A stretch of 40,178 bases of DNA from Caccovicinus sp964425595 (GTDB lineage Bacteria; Bacillota; Clostridia; Lachnospirales; Lachnospiraceae): contig CAYRMW010000018.1 in assembly GCA_964425595.1 (NCBI GenBank), positions 1 to 40,178 of the forward strand, written 5' to 3'. Below the pieces are notes generated by a model. The model searched no databases. It was given only the letters and a program-made list of their open reading frames with translations, and had not been told where the DNA came from. Shown here piece after piece: positions 13,894 through 23,153 of the stretch. Each line of letters starts with the position of its first letter. Position 1 is the first letter of the stretch. The position numbers were made by a program, and so were the translations under genes.

Positions 13894-16527
13894 TCAGGCC
13901 TCGCCGCTGTTGATCGCGGCCTGCGCAGCAGCCAGCCTCGCGATCGGCACGCGGAACGGTGAGCAGGACACATAATCCAGGCCAATCTTATGGCAGAACT
14001 CAACGGAAGACGGGTCGCCGCCGTGCTCGCCGCAGATACCAATGTGCAGCTCAGGACGGGTTGCCTTTCCTAACTTGATCGCCATCTCCATCAGTTTTCC
14101 AACACCCGTCTGATCTAACTTGGCAAACGGATCGTTCTCGAAGATCTTCGCGTCATAGTACGCGTTCAGGAACTTTCCGGCATCATCACGGGAGAATCCG
14201 TAGGTCATCTGCGTCAGGTCGTTGGTGCCGAAGCAGAAGAATTCCGCCTCCGACGCGATCTCATCGGCAGTCACGCATGCTCTCGGGATTTCGATCATGG
14301 TGCCGACCTCATACTTTAATTCCACGCCTGCAGCGGCAATCTCCGCGTCAGCGGTCTCCACTACAAACTTCTTGACATACTTTAATTCCTTAACATCGCC
14401 AACCAGTGGGATCATGATCTCCGGCTCTACCTTCCAGTCCGGATGTGCCTTCTTTACGTTGATCGCGGCACGGATCACCGCCTTGGTCTGCATCCGGGCG
14501 ATCTCCGGATAAGTCACCGCCAGACGGCAGCCACGATGGCCCATCATCGGGTTGAACTCATGGAGAGAAGCAATGATGGTCTTGATCTGCTCCACCGTCT
14601 TACCCTGGGCGTCAGCCAGCTTACGGATATCCTCCTCCTCGGCAGGCACAAACTCATGCAGCGGCGGATCCAGGAAGCGGATGGTCACCGGATTGCCTTC
14701 CAGCGCCTCATAAAGCTTCTCAAAGTCTCCCTGCTGTACGGGAAGGATCTTCTCCAGCGCGGCCTCTCTCTCCTCCACGGTGTCCGCGCAGATCATCTCG
14801 CGGAACGCGTCGATCCTGTCCCCGTCAAAGAACATATGCTCCGTACGGCACAAACCGATACCCTCGGCGCCCAGCTCGCGGGCCTTGGCCGCATCAGCCG
14901 GAGTATCCGCGTTCGTACGAACCTGTAATCTCCTGTACTTATCTGCCCAGCCCATGATCCGGCCGAACTCACCGGCGATAGTTGCATCGGTCGTGGGAAT
15001 GATTCCCTCGAAAATATTCCCGGTGGAGCCGTCGATCGACAGCGGATCGCCCTCATGGAACACCTTGCCGGCCAGAGTAAATTTCTTATTCTCCTCATCC
15101 ATGGCGATCTCAGAGCAGCCGGACACGCAGCAGGTTCCCATGCCGCGGGCAACGACCGCCGCGTGAGAGGTCATGCCGCCGCGAACCGTCAGGATGCCCT
15201 GCGCGGCCTTCATGCCTTCGATATCCTCCGGAGAAGTCTCCAGGCGGACCAGAACGACCTTCTCGCCTCTCGCGGCCCACTCCTTGGCATCCTCCGCGGT
15301 AAAGACGATCTTTCCGCAGGCAGCGCCGGGAGACGCAGCCAGTGCCTTCGCGAGCGGCGTGGCCTTCTTCAGGGCCTCAGCGTCAAACTGCGGGTGGAGC
15401 AAAGTATCCAGGTTGCGGGGATCCACCATCTGGACAGCCTTCTTCTCATCGATCATGCCCTCGTCGACCAGATCGCAGGCAATCTTTAACGCGGCCTTAG
15501 CCGTTCTCTTTCCGTTGCGGGTCTGCAGCATATAAAGCTTTCTGTCCTCGATGGTAAACTCCATATCCTGCATGTCGCGGTAATGATCTTCCAGGGTATG
15601 GCAGATCTGCACGAACTGATCGTAAACCTCAGGCATCACTTCCTTCAGCTGATCGATCTTCTGGGGCGTACGAACACCGGCAACCACGTCCTCGCCCTGC
15701 GCGTTCATCAAAAACTCGCCCATCAGGTGCTTCTCACCGGTGGCCGGGTCTCTGGTAAAGGCAACGCCGGTGCCGGAAGTCTCACCCATGTTTCCAAAGG
15801 CCATCATCTGCACATTCACTGCAGTACCCCAGGAATAGGGGATATCGTTATCGCGGCGATATACGTTCGCTCTCGGGTTGTCCCAGGAACGGAATACTGC
15901 CTTCACCGCCTCCATCAGCTGCTCCTTGGGATCGGTGGGGAAGTCCGCGCCGATTTTCTCTTTATATTCCGCCTTGAACTGGTCAGCCAGTTTCTTTAAG
16001 TCCTCAGCCGTCAGATCAACGTCCTGGGTAACGCCCTTTTCTGCTTTCATCTTGTCGATCAGCTCTTCGAAATACTTCTTGCCGACCTCCATAACGACGT
16101 CCGAGAACATCTGGATAAATCTGCGGTAGCAATCCCATGCCCAGCGGGGATTGCCGGACTTCGCAGCCAGTACCTCTACTACTTCTTCATTTAAGCCAAG
16201 GTTCAGAATGGTGTCCATCATACCCGGCATGGAAGCTCTCGCGCCGGAACGCACGGATACTAATAATGGATTTTCCTTGTCACCGAATTTCTTTCCGGTA
16301 ATTTCCTCCATCTTGGCAATATACTCCATGATCTGTCCCATGATCTCGTCATTGATCTGGCGTCCATCCTCATAATACTGGGTGCAGGCTTCCGTGGTAA
16401 TGGTAAAGCCCTGAGGAACCGGAAGTCCCAGGTTGGTCATTTCCGCAAGATTCGCGCCCTTGCCGCCCAGCAGGTTTTTCATGGTCGCATTGCCTTCGCT
16501 GAACAAATAAACCCATTTCTTTGCCAT
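13894..16527 (-). CDS. ppdK: Pyruvate, phosphate dikinase
   Basis: Interconverts pyruvate, ATP and Pi with phosphoenolpyruvate, AMP and PPi; in anaerobic clostridia it works in PPi-linked glycolysis or gluconeogenesis. 877 residues, full length: nucleotide-binding domain (GGKGANLAEM at 22-31, SVRSGARASMPGMMDTILNL at 91-110), central phosphohistidine domain with H455 in GGMTSHAAVVARGMG, and C-terminal PEP/pyruvate barrel ending with GICGEHGGDP. The preceding Thr453 is the residue targeted by PPDK regulatory proteins in other species. GAGGAGG precedes the ATG. It is a single gene with its own promoter and a leader of about 130 bases. Confidence 0.98.
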   Translation of the reverse strand: MAKKWVYLFSEGNATMKNLLGGKGANLAEMTNLGLPVPQGFTITTEACTQYYEDGRQINDEIMGQIMEYIAKMEEITGKKFGDKENPLLVSVRSGARASMPGMMDTILNLGLNEEVVEVLAAKSGNPRWAWDCYRRFIQMFSDVVMEVGKKYFEELIDKMKAEKGVTQDVDLTAEDLKKLADQFKAEYKEKIGADFPTDPKEQLMEAVKAVFRSWDNPRANVYRRDNDIPYSWGTAVNVQMMAFGNMGETSGTGVAFTRDPATGEKHLMGEFLMNAQGEDVVAGVRTPQKIDQLKEVMPEVYDQFVQICHTLEDHYRDMQDMEFTIEDRKLYMLQTRNGKRTAKAALKIACDLVDEGMIDEKKAVQMVDPRNLDTLLHPQFDAEALKKATPLAKALAASPGAACGKIVFTAEDAKEWAARGEKVVLVRLETSPEDIEGMKAAQGILTVRGGMTSHAAVVARGMGTCCVSGCSEIAMDEENKKFTLAGKVFHEGDPLSIDGSTGNIFEGIIPTTDATIAGEFGRIMGWADKYRRLQVRTNADTPADAAKARELGAEGIGLCRTEHMFFDGDRIDAFREMICADTVEEREAALEKILPVQQGDFEKLYEALEGNPVTIRFLDPPLHEFVPAEEEDIRKLADAQGKTVEQIKTIIASLHEFNPMMGHRGCRLAVTYPEIARMQTKAVIRAAINVKKAHPDWKVEPEIMIPLVGDVKELKYVKKFVVETADAEIAAAGVELKYEVGTMIEIPRACVTADEIASEAEFFCFGTNDLTQMTYGFSRDDAGKFLNAYYDAKIFENDPFAKLDQTGVGKLMEMAIKLGKATRPELHIGICGEHGGDPSSVEFCHKIGLDYVSCSPFRVPIARLAAAQAAINSGEA

Positions 16528-16661
16528 ATGATTATTTCCTCCTCAAGATACTCAAGATCTCTTCTTTTAGTTTCCGTTTTTCGCTTCGGCTGTTCCCGTA
16601 CCGGCATCATGACGCTTCCTGCCTGTTTCCTCTCAGCTTATCCGAAATTCGGCCTGGAAAT

Positions 16662-16689
16662 AGTATAACACAAATCTTTTTTCAGTAAA
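16662..16689 (-). promoter_or_regulatory. Probable ppdK promoter
   Basis: TATACT (16662-16667) on the minus strand with TTTACT (16684-16689) 16 bases upstream. The surrounding 16660-16760 is notably AT-rich. Confidence 0.6.
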
Positions 16690-16789
16690 GTTTTTTTTCT
16701 CCAAAAACGCGGAAAACTTTGTGTATTTATCTGTAATATTCCCTGAAAGCACTTTCATTTTTAGTCAACTTTCGAATATCGGACACTAA

Positions 16790-16803
16790 TTCGCATATGC
16801 GAA
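16790..16803. promoter_or_regulatory. Perfect 14-base palindrome upstream of ppdK
   Basis: TTCGCATATGCGAA is self-complementary over all 14 bases, about 100 bases upstream of the ppdK -35. It is a plausible operator for a dimeric regulator of unknown identity. The rest of the 16528-16887 gap holds the ppdK leader and promoter and the glyS terminator. Confidence 0.35.
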
Positions 16804-16843
16804 CGTTCTGTAAAGTCTGGTCCATTTTTTCCGAATGGCCATG

Positions 16844-16877
16844 AAAAAACCGCTGCGAAACATTCCCTCCGCAGCGG
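16844..16877 (-). terminator. Rho-independent terminator after glyS
   Basis: On the minus strand CCGCTGCG pairs with CGCAGCGG across a 12-base loop and is followed by TTTTTT, 11 bases after the glyS stop. Confidence 0.88.
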
Positions 16878-16887
16878 CAAACCGGTC

Positions 16888-18276
16888 CTAAAACCGGAAT
16901 TTATCTTCAAAATAATCCTTAAGTGAATCGATGGGGATCCGCACCTGCTCCATGGTATCGCGGTCGCGGACCGTCACCGCGTGATCCGTCTCGGAATCGA
17001 AATCATAAGTCACGCAATACGGCGTCCCGATCTCATCCTGTCTCCGGTAACGCTTTCCGATGGCGCCCCGGTCGTCAAATTCGCAGTTGTAATATCTGCG
17101 CAGCTCCTGATAGACCGCCTCCGCGCCGGCATTCAGCTTTTTCGACAGGGGAAGCACGCCGATCTTGACCGGCGCGATGGCCGGATGGAAGTGGAGCACG
17201 GTGCGCACATCGCCCTCGCCGATCTCCTCTTCGTCGTAGGCCGCGCACAAAAACGCCAGCGTCACCCGGTCCGCGCCAAGCGACGGCTCGATCACATAAG
17301 GGATGTAGCGGTTCTTGGCCTCGTCATCAAAGTAGGTCAGATCCTGGCCGGAAGTATTCTGGTGCTGGGTCAGGTCATAATCCGTCCGGTCAGCGATCCC
17401 CCACAGTTCGCCCCAGCCGAAGGGGAAGAGGAACTCGATATCCGAAGTAGCCTTGCTGTAAAAGCTTAATTCTTCGGGGGAGTGGTCGCGCACCCGCATC
17501 TCCTCCTCTTTGATGCCAAGCGCCTTTAACCAGTTGATGCAGAATTCCTTCCAGTACGCGAACCACTCCAGATCAGTGTCTGGCTTGCAGAAGAACTCCA
17601 GCTCCATCTGCTCAAACTCCCTGGTCCGGAAGGTAAAATTCCCCGGCGTGATCTCATTGCGGAAGGACTTGCCGATCTGTCCGATGCCGAAGGGGATCTT
17701 CTTTCTGGACGTCCTCTGCACATTTTTAAAGTTAACAAAAATACCCTGCGCTGTCTCCGGGCGCAGATATACCGTGTTCTTGGCATCCTCGGTAACGCCC
17801 TGGAAGGTCTTGAACATCAGGTTAAACTGGCGGATATCCGTAAAATCATGCTTTCCGCAGCTGGGACAGCAGATCTTCTTCTCCTCGATGTAATTTTTCA
17901 TCTCATCCTGGCTCCAGCCGTCCACGCTGCTCTCCGGAACAATGCCGTTCTCCGCCATATAGTCCTCGATCAGCTTGTCCGCGCGGAAACGCTCCTTGCA
18001 GGCCCTGCAGTCCATCAGAGGATCGGAAAAGCCGCCCAGATGGCCGGACGCCACCCAGGTCTGGGAATTCATCAGGATCGCGCAGTCCACACCCACATTA
18101 TAGGGGCTCTCCTGGATAAACTTCTGCCACCAGGCCTTCTTTACGTTATTTTTCAGCTCCACGCCGAGATTTCCGTAATCCCAGGTGTTTGCCAGTCCGC
18201 CGTAGATCTCCGAACCCGGGTACACAAAGCCCCTGTTCTTTGCCAGCGCTACGATCTTCTCCATGGTCTTTTCCAT
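16888..18276 (-). CDS. glyS: Glycine--tRNA ligase, single-chain homodimeric type
   Basis: Class II aminoacyl-tRNA synthetase charging tRNA-Gly. The 462-residue product has motif 1 region GFVYPGSEIYGGLANTWDYG at 16-35, a zinc-type CxxC pair (CRAC near 90, CCPSC near 136), motif 2 RPETAQGIF, FRNEITPGNFTFRTREFEQME, and the anticodon-binding domain after IAPVKIGVLPL. This is the eukaryote/Gram-positive form (also called glyQS), not the alpha2-beta2 enzyme. The ATG at 18276 follows GAGGTAGAGG. It has its own promoter, and no T-box is present in the short leader. Confidence 0.97.
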   Translation of the reverse strand: MEKTMEKIVALAKNRGFVYPGSEIYGGLANTWDYGNLGVELKNNVKKAWWQKFIQESPYNVGVDCAILMNSQTWVASGHLGGFSDPLMDCRACKERFRADKLIEDYMAENGIVPESSVDGWSQDEMKNYIEEKKICCPSCGKHDFTDIRQFNLMFKTFQGVTEDAKNTVYLRPETAQGIFVNFKNVQRTSRKKIPFGIGQIGKSFRNEITPGNFTFRTREFEQMELEFFCKPDTDLEWFAYWKEFCINWLKALGIKEEEMRVRDHSPEELSFYSKATSDIEFLFPFGWGELWGIADRTDYDLTQHQNTSGQDLTYFDDEAKNRYIPYVIEPSLGADRVTLAFLCAAYDEEEIGEGDVRTVLHFHPAIAPVKIGVLPLSKKLNAGAEAVYQELRRYYNCEFDDRGAIGKRYRRQDEIGTPYCVTYDFDSETDHAVTVRDRDTMEQVRIPIDSLKDYFEDKFRF

Positions 18277-18384
18277 ATCCTCTACCTCACTTCTGCCTTT
18301 CTTTCCGGATGTCCCTGCTGCCGGCAGATCTTCCGTTCGATCTTATTTTCATTGACCGTTTGTCCGAACCCACAGGCTTCTCCT

Positions 18385-18413
18385 ATCATACCTGCTTCCC
18401 ACCGCTTTTTCAA
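18385..18413 (-). promoter_or_regulatory. Promoter of glyS
   Basis: TTGAAA (18408-18413) and TATGAT (18385-18390) on the minus strand, 17-base spacer, about 110 bases before glyS. Upstream, between recO and this promoter, a GGACCGG/CCGGTCC inverted repeat (18439-18445 with 18480-18486) brackets an inner GC-rich hairpin; it lacks a U-run but may end recO transcription. Confidence 0.75.
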
Positions 18414-18488
18414 TAGCAAATTTCCGATCCGCCTGCCCGGACCGGACACCATACCCCCGGCGCCGTTTCGCGGCATGCGCCGGTCCGA

Positions 18489-19142
18489 TCAGCTTTGCTC
18501 CAGCGTGCGCAAAATCTCCAGAGAATGAAAATGCCGGTCAATATACCGGCGCATATTTTCTTCCACACATCCCGCGAATTCCCGGAGCACATCCTCCTTC
18601 AGCGTGAAGCGGTACAGCGACTGGACCGGTGCGGCGACCACGTAGGTCCATGCGTAGGCCGCCGCAGCGCTCACCTTACAGGGCGGATCTGCGGTATACT
18701 CGCCATTGATCACCATGGATTTCAGTTCATAGATCCGCCTTATCAGCGCATTGGGGATAGACGGCTTAAGCAAAGCCCGCAGCGACTGATAGATCAGCTT
18801 AAGCATCTCCGTCCCGTCCAGGTTCTCCCGGCTGTAGTAATCGGCCAGCTCCAGGAAATACGAACCATAGCAGGCCGCTTCCATATCCATGGCGATCTCC
18901 TCGAAATAATTGGTGATCTCCGCCCCGCGCAGGCTGTAGGCGTCCCGTCCCTCGTAAAGCCGGAACACACCGAAAGCGAAGGTGCGGCCGCAGGCCATCA
19001 GCGGACTTCCCGGCCGTCTCGCGCCCCGGGCAAACGCCGTGATCTTTCCCCTCTCCCGCGTCAGGATCACCAGACGCCTGTCCGCCTCGCCGGCGGGCGT
19101 CGAGCGGATCACCATCCCCGTCAGGCCGACCGTATCCCGCAT
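18489..19142 (-). CDS. recO: DNA repair protein RecO
   Basis: Recombination mediator that loads RecA on gapped DNA with RecR. The 217 residues show the OB-fold start VGLTGMVIRSTPAGEADRRL, GKITAFARGARRPGS at 32-46 and a helical C-terminal part ending FHSLEILRTL. It is about 20-30 residues shorter than many RecO proteins and has no four-cysteine zinc site, as in several clostridial homologues. GGGGGAGAGG precedes the ATG. It directly follows era, a pairing common in Firmicutes. Confidence 0.92.
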   Translation of the reverse strand: MRDTVGLTGMVIRSTPAGEADRRLVILTRERGKITAFARGARRPGSPLMACGRTFAFGVFRLYEGRDAYSLRGAEITNYFEEIAMDMEAACYGSYFLELADYYSRENLDGTEMLKLIYQSLRALLKPSIPNALIRRIYELKSMVINGEYTADPPCKVSAAAAYAWTYVVAAPVQSLYRFTLKEDVLREFAGCVEENMRRYIDRHFHSLEILRTLEQS

Positions 19143-19186
19143 GATCCTCTCCCCCTCTTTTTGCCGGCCGCCGCAAGACGCGTGGA

Positions 19187-20098
19187 TTACCGCGCGTCTT
19201 TTGGATTATAGCCGTAATTTTTCATATAAAGCTCGCTGTCGCGCCACTCCCGGCGTACCTTGACCCAGAGCTTTAAATTCACCCGGGTACCCAGCATACC
19301 CTCGATCTCCGTCCGGGCATCGCTCCCGATCTGTTTCAGCATGCTCCCGCCTTTGCCGATCACGATGCCCTTGTGGGAATCTTTCTCGCAGATAATGGTC
19401 GCCTCGATGTCCGTGATGCCGTTTTTTCTCTCCTGCATCTTTTCGATCGTCACGGCGATGCCGTGGGGAACCTCGTCATCCAGGCGGCGCAGGGCCTTTT
19501 CCCGGATCAGCTCCGCGGCGATCTGGCGCATGGGCTGGTCCGTCACCGTATCTTCATCGTAAAACTCCGGTCCGTACGGCAGATAGCGGAAGATCAGCTC
19601 CGTCAGCCGTTCGGTATTTTTCCCCTTCAGCGCAGACAGGGGCACGATCTCCGCAAAGCTGCAGATATCCTTATACGCCGCGATGAAGGTAAGCACCTCA
19701 TCCGGATTCTTCAGCGTGTCGGTCTTATTGATGACCAGGATGACCGGCGTCCCGGCCCGGTTTAACTGCTCCGCGATATGGCGCTCCCCGGCCCCGATGA
19801 AGGTGGTGGGCTCCACCAGCCAGAGGATCAGGTCCACTTCCCTGAGCGTATGCTCCGCCACATTCACCATATACTCGCCCAGCTTGTTCTTGGCCTTATG
19901 GATACCCGGCGTATCCAGAAAGACGATCTGCCCCCGCTCATCGGTGTATACGGTCTGGATGCGGTTCCTCGTCGTCTGGGGCTTACTGGAGGTAATGGCG
20001 ATCTTCTGTCCGATCAGCCGGTTCATCAGCGTTGATTTTCCCACGTTCGGCCGCCCGATCAATGTGACGAAGCCGGATTTTTTCTGCCTGTTTTCCAT
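19187..20098 (-). CDS. era: GTPase Era
   Basis: GTPase that binds the 3' end of 16S rRNA and assists 30S maturation. 303 residues: G1 GRPNVGKS at 15-22, G2 region with QTTRNRIQ, G3 DTPG at 62-65, G4 NKTD at 124-127, and a C-terminal KH domain with GIVIGKGGSMLKQIG. The start is supported by AGGAAAAGG. It lies between the M16C peptidase gene and recO, all in the same direction. Confidence 0.98.
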   Translation of the reverse strand: MENRQKKSGFVTLIGRPNVGKSTLMNRLIGQKIAITSSKPQTTRNRIQTVYTDERGQIVFLDTPGIHKAKNKLGEYMVNVAEHTLREVDLILWLVEPTTFIGAGERHIAEQLNRAGTPVILVINKTDTLKNPDEVLTFIAAYKDICSFAEIVPLSALKGKNTERLTELIFRYLPYGPEFYDEDTVTDQPMRQIAAELIREKALRRLDDEVPHGIAVTIEKMQERKNGITDIEATIICEKDSHKGIVIGKGGSMLKQIGSDARTEIEGMLGTRVNLKLWVKVRREWRDSELYMKNYGYNPKDAR

Positions 20099-20159
20099 AT
20101 ATCCTTTTCCTTTCTCTTCCGGGACGCCGCCGGCCGCTCCCGCCCCCGCCTTCTGCCGC

Positions 20160-23093
20160 TTAGCGGAACAGATTCTCTACCTTGCAAAACATAGCGCTTT
20201 CTGCCGTGACCTGCTCCCCGTTTCCGATCACGCACAGGCTGCCGGTATCCAGGATCGCCTGGATGATCCCGGCCAGGTTCCGGATATCCTCCTGATCCGC
20301 CTCAAGGATCTGCCGCCGTTCTTGCGTTAGCATCTCCATGGTGACACCGGAAAGATAAGCCGATACTGCCCTCGCCCCCTTCATGGACGGCGTCAGCGGC
20401 GTATCCAGCTCGCTGATCGCGCCGATCACGTACTTTGTCATGTCCCGCTCTTCTGCGGCAAACCGGCGCAGATACTCCGGGATCTTTTCATAGACTTCGT
20501 TGGTTTCCCTCAGATTCGGATCGCGATAGGAGACCAGATATCCGTCCCCGCTTCTTCCAAAGCCGCTCATGCAGCCGTACGCTCCGCCCTGTACCCTGAG
20601 ATTCAGCCACAGGTAATCATAATTCAAGATCACCTTAAGGACACGCAGTGCGCCGGTATACGCCAGACCGTTCCCCGCAAAGGAACCGCAGCGGGCCACA
20701 TAGTTTACCTGCGAAGCGGTTTTGAAGCCTTCGTTCCTGTTCTCCGGGCAGAAAACATACGGATAGTCGATCCCATCACTCTCGCCCAGACACCGGACGA
20801 AGCCTTCCATCCCGTCCGCCAGCTTTGCATAGCCGTTTTCGTCAGCTGTAAAGCTGACCAGCAGGCGATCCCGGACAAACAGCCGGCTGCATACCTGGCG
20901 CAGCTTGTCCGTCAGCGCCCCGCGGTTCTTTGGGTCCTCATATTCCCGGCAAAGCCGATCGAGGAAGAAATAATAGCTGATGCCTCCCGTCCGGTCGCTG
21001 TAGCTGGACGCAGGCGAGAAGTAAGAAGCCGCCCGGGCCGCCGCCGCCGAATGAGACGCGCTCTCCAGGCGCATCCTGACCCTGGAACGCGCCTCCACCA
21101 GGATCTCGCCCAGCCGCTTCTCATCATCCAGACGGGACCGGTGGATGATCTCCTCCAGAATCGAGAACACGAAATCCGCCTTATCATACAGCACCTTCGC
21201 CCTGGCGATGAAGGCGCCGGTAAACTTCTCCGGTTCCTGCAGATTCGCATAGGAGGTCACCGAAAAATCGATACCGCCGCTGTTCAGATAGATCTCACTG
21301 GTCAGATCTTCGTATCGATGGTCCTCTGTGTCCACGTAACCCAAAACCGATTTCAGCAGCCCCACATAGGGAAGATCCTCCGAGGGAATGCCGTTCGTAT
21401 TGAACAGCAGGCTGATATAGCCGATCCCCGCCGTAAACATGGAAGAAAACAGTACCGGCACCCCGCAGACCTCGCGCCTGCCGCAGGCAATCTCCTCACA
21501 TTCCCGTTGAATATCCTTCCGGTCAAGCATCGGGATCTTCTTTAAATCTTCCTGGGACGACGGTGTCTCCTGGTACTCTTTCAGTTCCCTAGTGCTCCGG
21601 ACCAGGGCATCGATCTGGCTTTCACTTAACGAAGACTTGTAGGCCTCCAGGCGGCCGGCCAACGCCTTATCCTCCTCAGCCGTCAGATTTTTTTTCGGCG
21701 CCAGAGTGACCACCGCCTCAAAAGGATTATCCAGAAGGTATGTCCGGATCAGGTTCTCGAAATAGCCCTCCTCCGCCGCCCCCTTCAGGAAATCAAACGT
21801 CTCCTGGTACTGCAGATGCATCATCGGGTCGCCGTCGTAAAGCCAGCTGTCCAGGCACCAGAGGCCATAGATCAGTCCCTTTGGCGCGGAGCCGTAATCT
21901 GCCTCCCGATAGCGAAATTCATAATAGTTCAGACCGGCCAGAAGGCTCTTGCGGTCAATGCCCTGGTCGGCCAGCTTCCGCAACACGCCTTTGACCACCG
22001 CCAGGAATTCCCCTTTCCGGTCCAGAGAAGTATTTTTAACGATAACCGAAAAATACGGCTGGAGGATGCCGTTCTCATAGCCACCAAGCACATCGTCGCC
22101 CAGCCCCGCCTCGATCAGCGCCTTCTTTAAGGGCGCGCCCGGCGCGTCCAGGAGCGCGTACTCGAGGATCTGGAAAGCCACGTAAAGCCGGGGATCCAGG
22201 CCGGTGCCCACGACGGTATTCACCGAAAGGTAGGCGCGCTTTTCTTCCTCCTCATCCTCCGTGATGGAGTAGGGAAGCTCCAGACTGACCGGCGCGGCAA
22301 ACGGCTCCTGCAGGCCGATCGCGGAATCGATCCGGCGGAATTTATATTTCCCCAGGTACTCCTCATCCAGCCAGGTCAGCTTCTGCGCCATATCCATCTT
22401 GCCGTACAGATAGATAAAACTGTTGGACGGGTGATAGTACCGGCTGTGATAATCCAGGAACGTTTCCGCCGTCAGGGATGGGATCTCTGCCGGGTCGCCG
22501 CCGGACTCAAAACCGTAGCAGGTGTCCGGGAAAAGCGCATGGGAGATCGCGCGGTCAAGAAGACCTTCCGGCGAGGAAAACGCCCCTTTCATTTCGTTAT
22601 AGACCACGCCGTTGATCGTAATGGGCGCGTCCGCCGATTCCATCTCATAATGCCAGCCTTCCTGCATGAAGATCTTCGGCTCCCGGTAAATATTGGGATG
22701 AAGGACGGCATCCATGTAGACATCCATCAGGTTCTGGAAATCCTTGTCGTTGCAGCTGGCCACCGGATAAACCGTCTTATCCGGGTAGGTCATGGCATTT
22801 AAAAACGTGTTCAGGGAGCCCTTGACCAACTCTACAAAGGGATCCTTTACCGGAAATTTCTCTGAGCCGCACAGCACGCTGTGTTCTAAGATGTGCTGCA
22901 GCCCCGTACTGTCCCCCGGCGGGGTGCGGAAACCGATGCAGAACACTTTGTTGTCATCGTCATTCTCCATCAGGAAGATCCTGGCCCCCGTCTTTTTATG
23001 ACGAAGAACCACGCCCAGAGAATTCATCTCATTCAGTTCCTTTTCCTTGACCAGCTCATACGCCGCAAGCTGTTCCAAACCTGATCTTTTCAT
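20160..23093 (-). CDS. M16C family zinc metallopeptidase (presequence protease-like)
   Basis: Large clamshell peptidase that degrades unstructured peptides of some tens of residues. The roughly 977-residue chain has four repeated M16 domains; the first carries the inverted zinc motif HILEH near residue 67, with the downstream glutamate region VVYNEMKGAFSSPEG near 165. Size and motifs match PreP/CymA-type M16C enzymes. I start at the ATG at 23093; a TTG at 23096 is directly upstream in frame. There is no signal peptide, so it probably acts in the cytoplasm. Its bacterial substrates are not established. Confidence 0.93.
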   Translation of the reverse strand: MKRSGLEQLAAYELVKEKELNEMNSLGVVLRHKKTGARIFLMENDDDNKVFCIGFRTPPGDSTGLQHILEHSVLCGSEKFPVKDPFVELVKGSLNTFLNAMTYPDKTVYPVASCNDKDFQNLMDVYMDAVLHPNIYREPKIFMQEGWHYEMESADAPITINGVVYNEMKGAFSSPEGLLDRAISHALFPDTCYGFESGGDPAEIPSLTAETFLDYHSRYYHPSNSFIYLYGKMDMAQKLTWLDEEYLGKYKFRRIDSAIGLQEPFAAPVSLELPYSITEDEEEEKRAYLSVNTVVGTGLDPRLYVAFQILEYALLDAPGAPLKKALIEAGLGDDVLGGYENGILQPYFSVIVKNTSLDRKGEFLAVVKGVLRKLADQGIDRKSLLAGLNYYEFRYREADYGSAPKGLIYGLWCLDSWLYDGDPMMHLQYQETFDFLKGAAEEGYFENLIRTYLLDNPFEAVVTLAPKKNLTAEEDKALAGRLEAYKSSLSESQIDALVRSTRELKEYQETPSSQEDLKKIPMLDRKDIQRECEEIACGRREVCGVPVLFSSMFTAGIGYISLLFNTNGIPSEDLPYVGLLKSVLGYVDTEDHRYEDLTSEIYLNSGGIDFSVTSYANLQEPEKFTGAFIARAKVLYDKADFVFSILEEIIHRSRLDDEKRLGEILVEARSRVRMRLESASHSAAAARAASYFSPASSYSDRTGGISYYFFLDRLCREYEDPKNRGALTDKLRQVCSRLFVRDRLLVSFTADENGYAKLADGMEGFVRCLGESDGIDYPYVFCPENRNEGFKTASQVNYVARCGSFAGNGLAYTGALRVLKVILNYDYLWLNLRVQGGAYGCMSGFGRSGDGYLVSYRDPNLRETNEVYEKIPEYLRRFAAEERDMTKYVIGAISELDTPLTPSMKGARAVSAYLSGVTMEMLTQERRQILEADQEDIRNLAGIIQAILDTGSLCVIGNGEQVTAESAMFCKVENLFR

Positions 23094-23153
23094 CAATGCC
23101 CTCTGCCTTTCTTATCGTGATGTCCCGGCGCCGGTCTGCCCCGACGCCTCGTT

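Noticed and set aside
18277..18420. T-box riboswitch before glyS
   Set aside because: The leader from the promoter is only about 100 bases, with no specifier loop or T-box consensus and no terminator/antiterminator pair.
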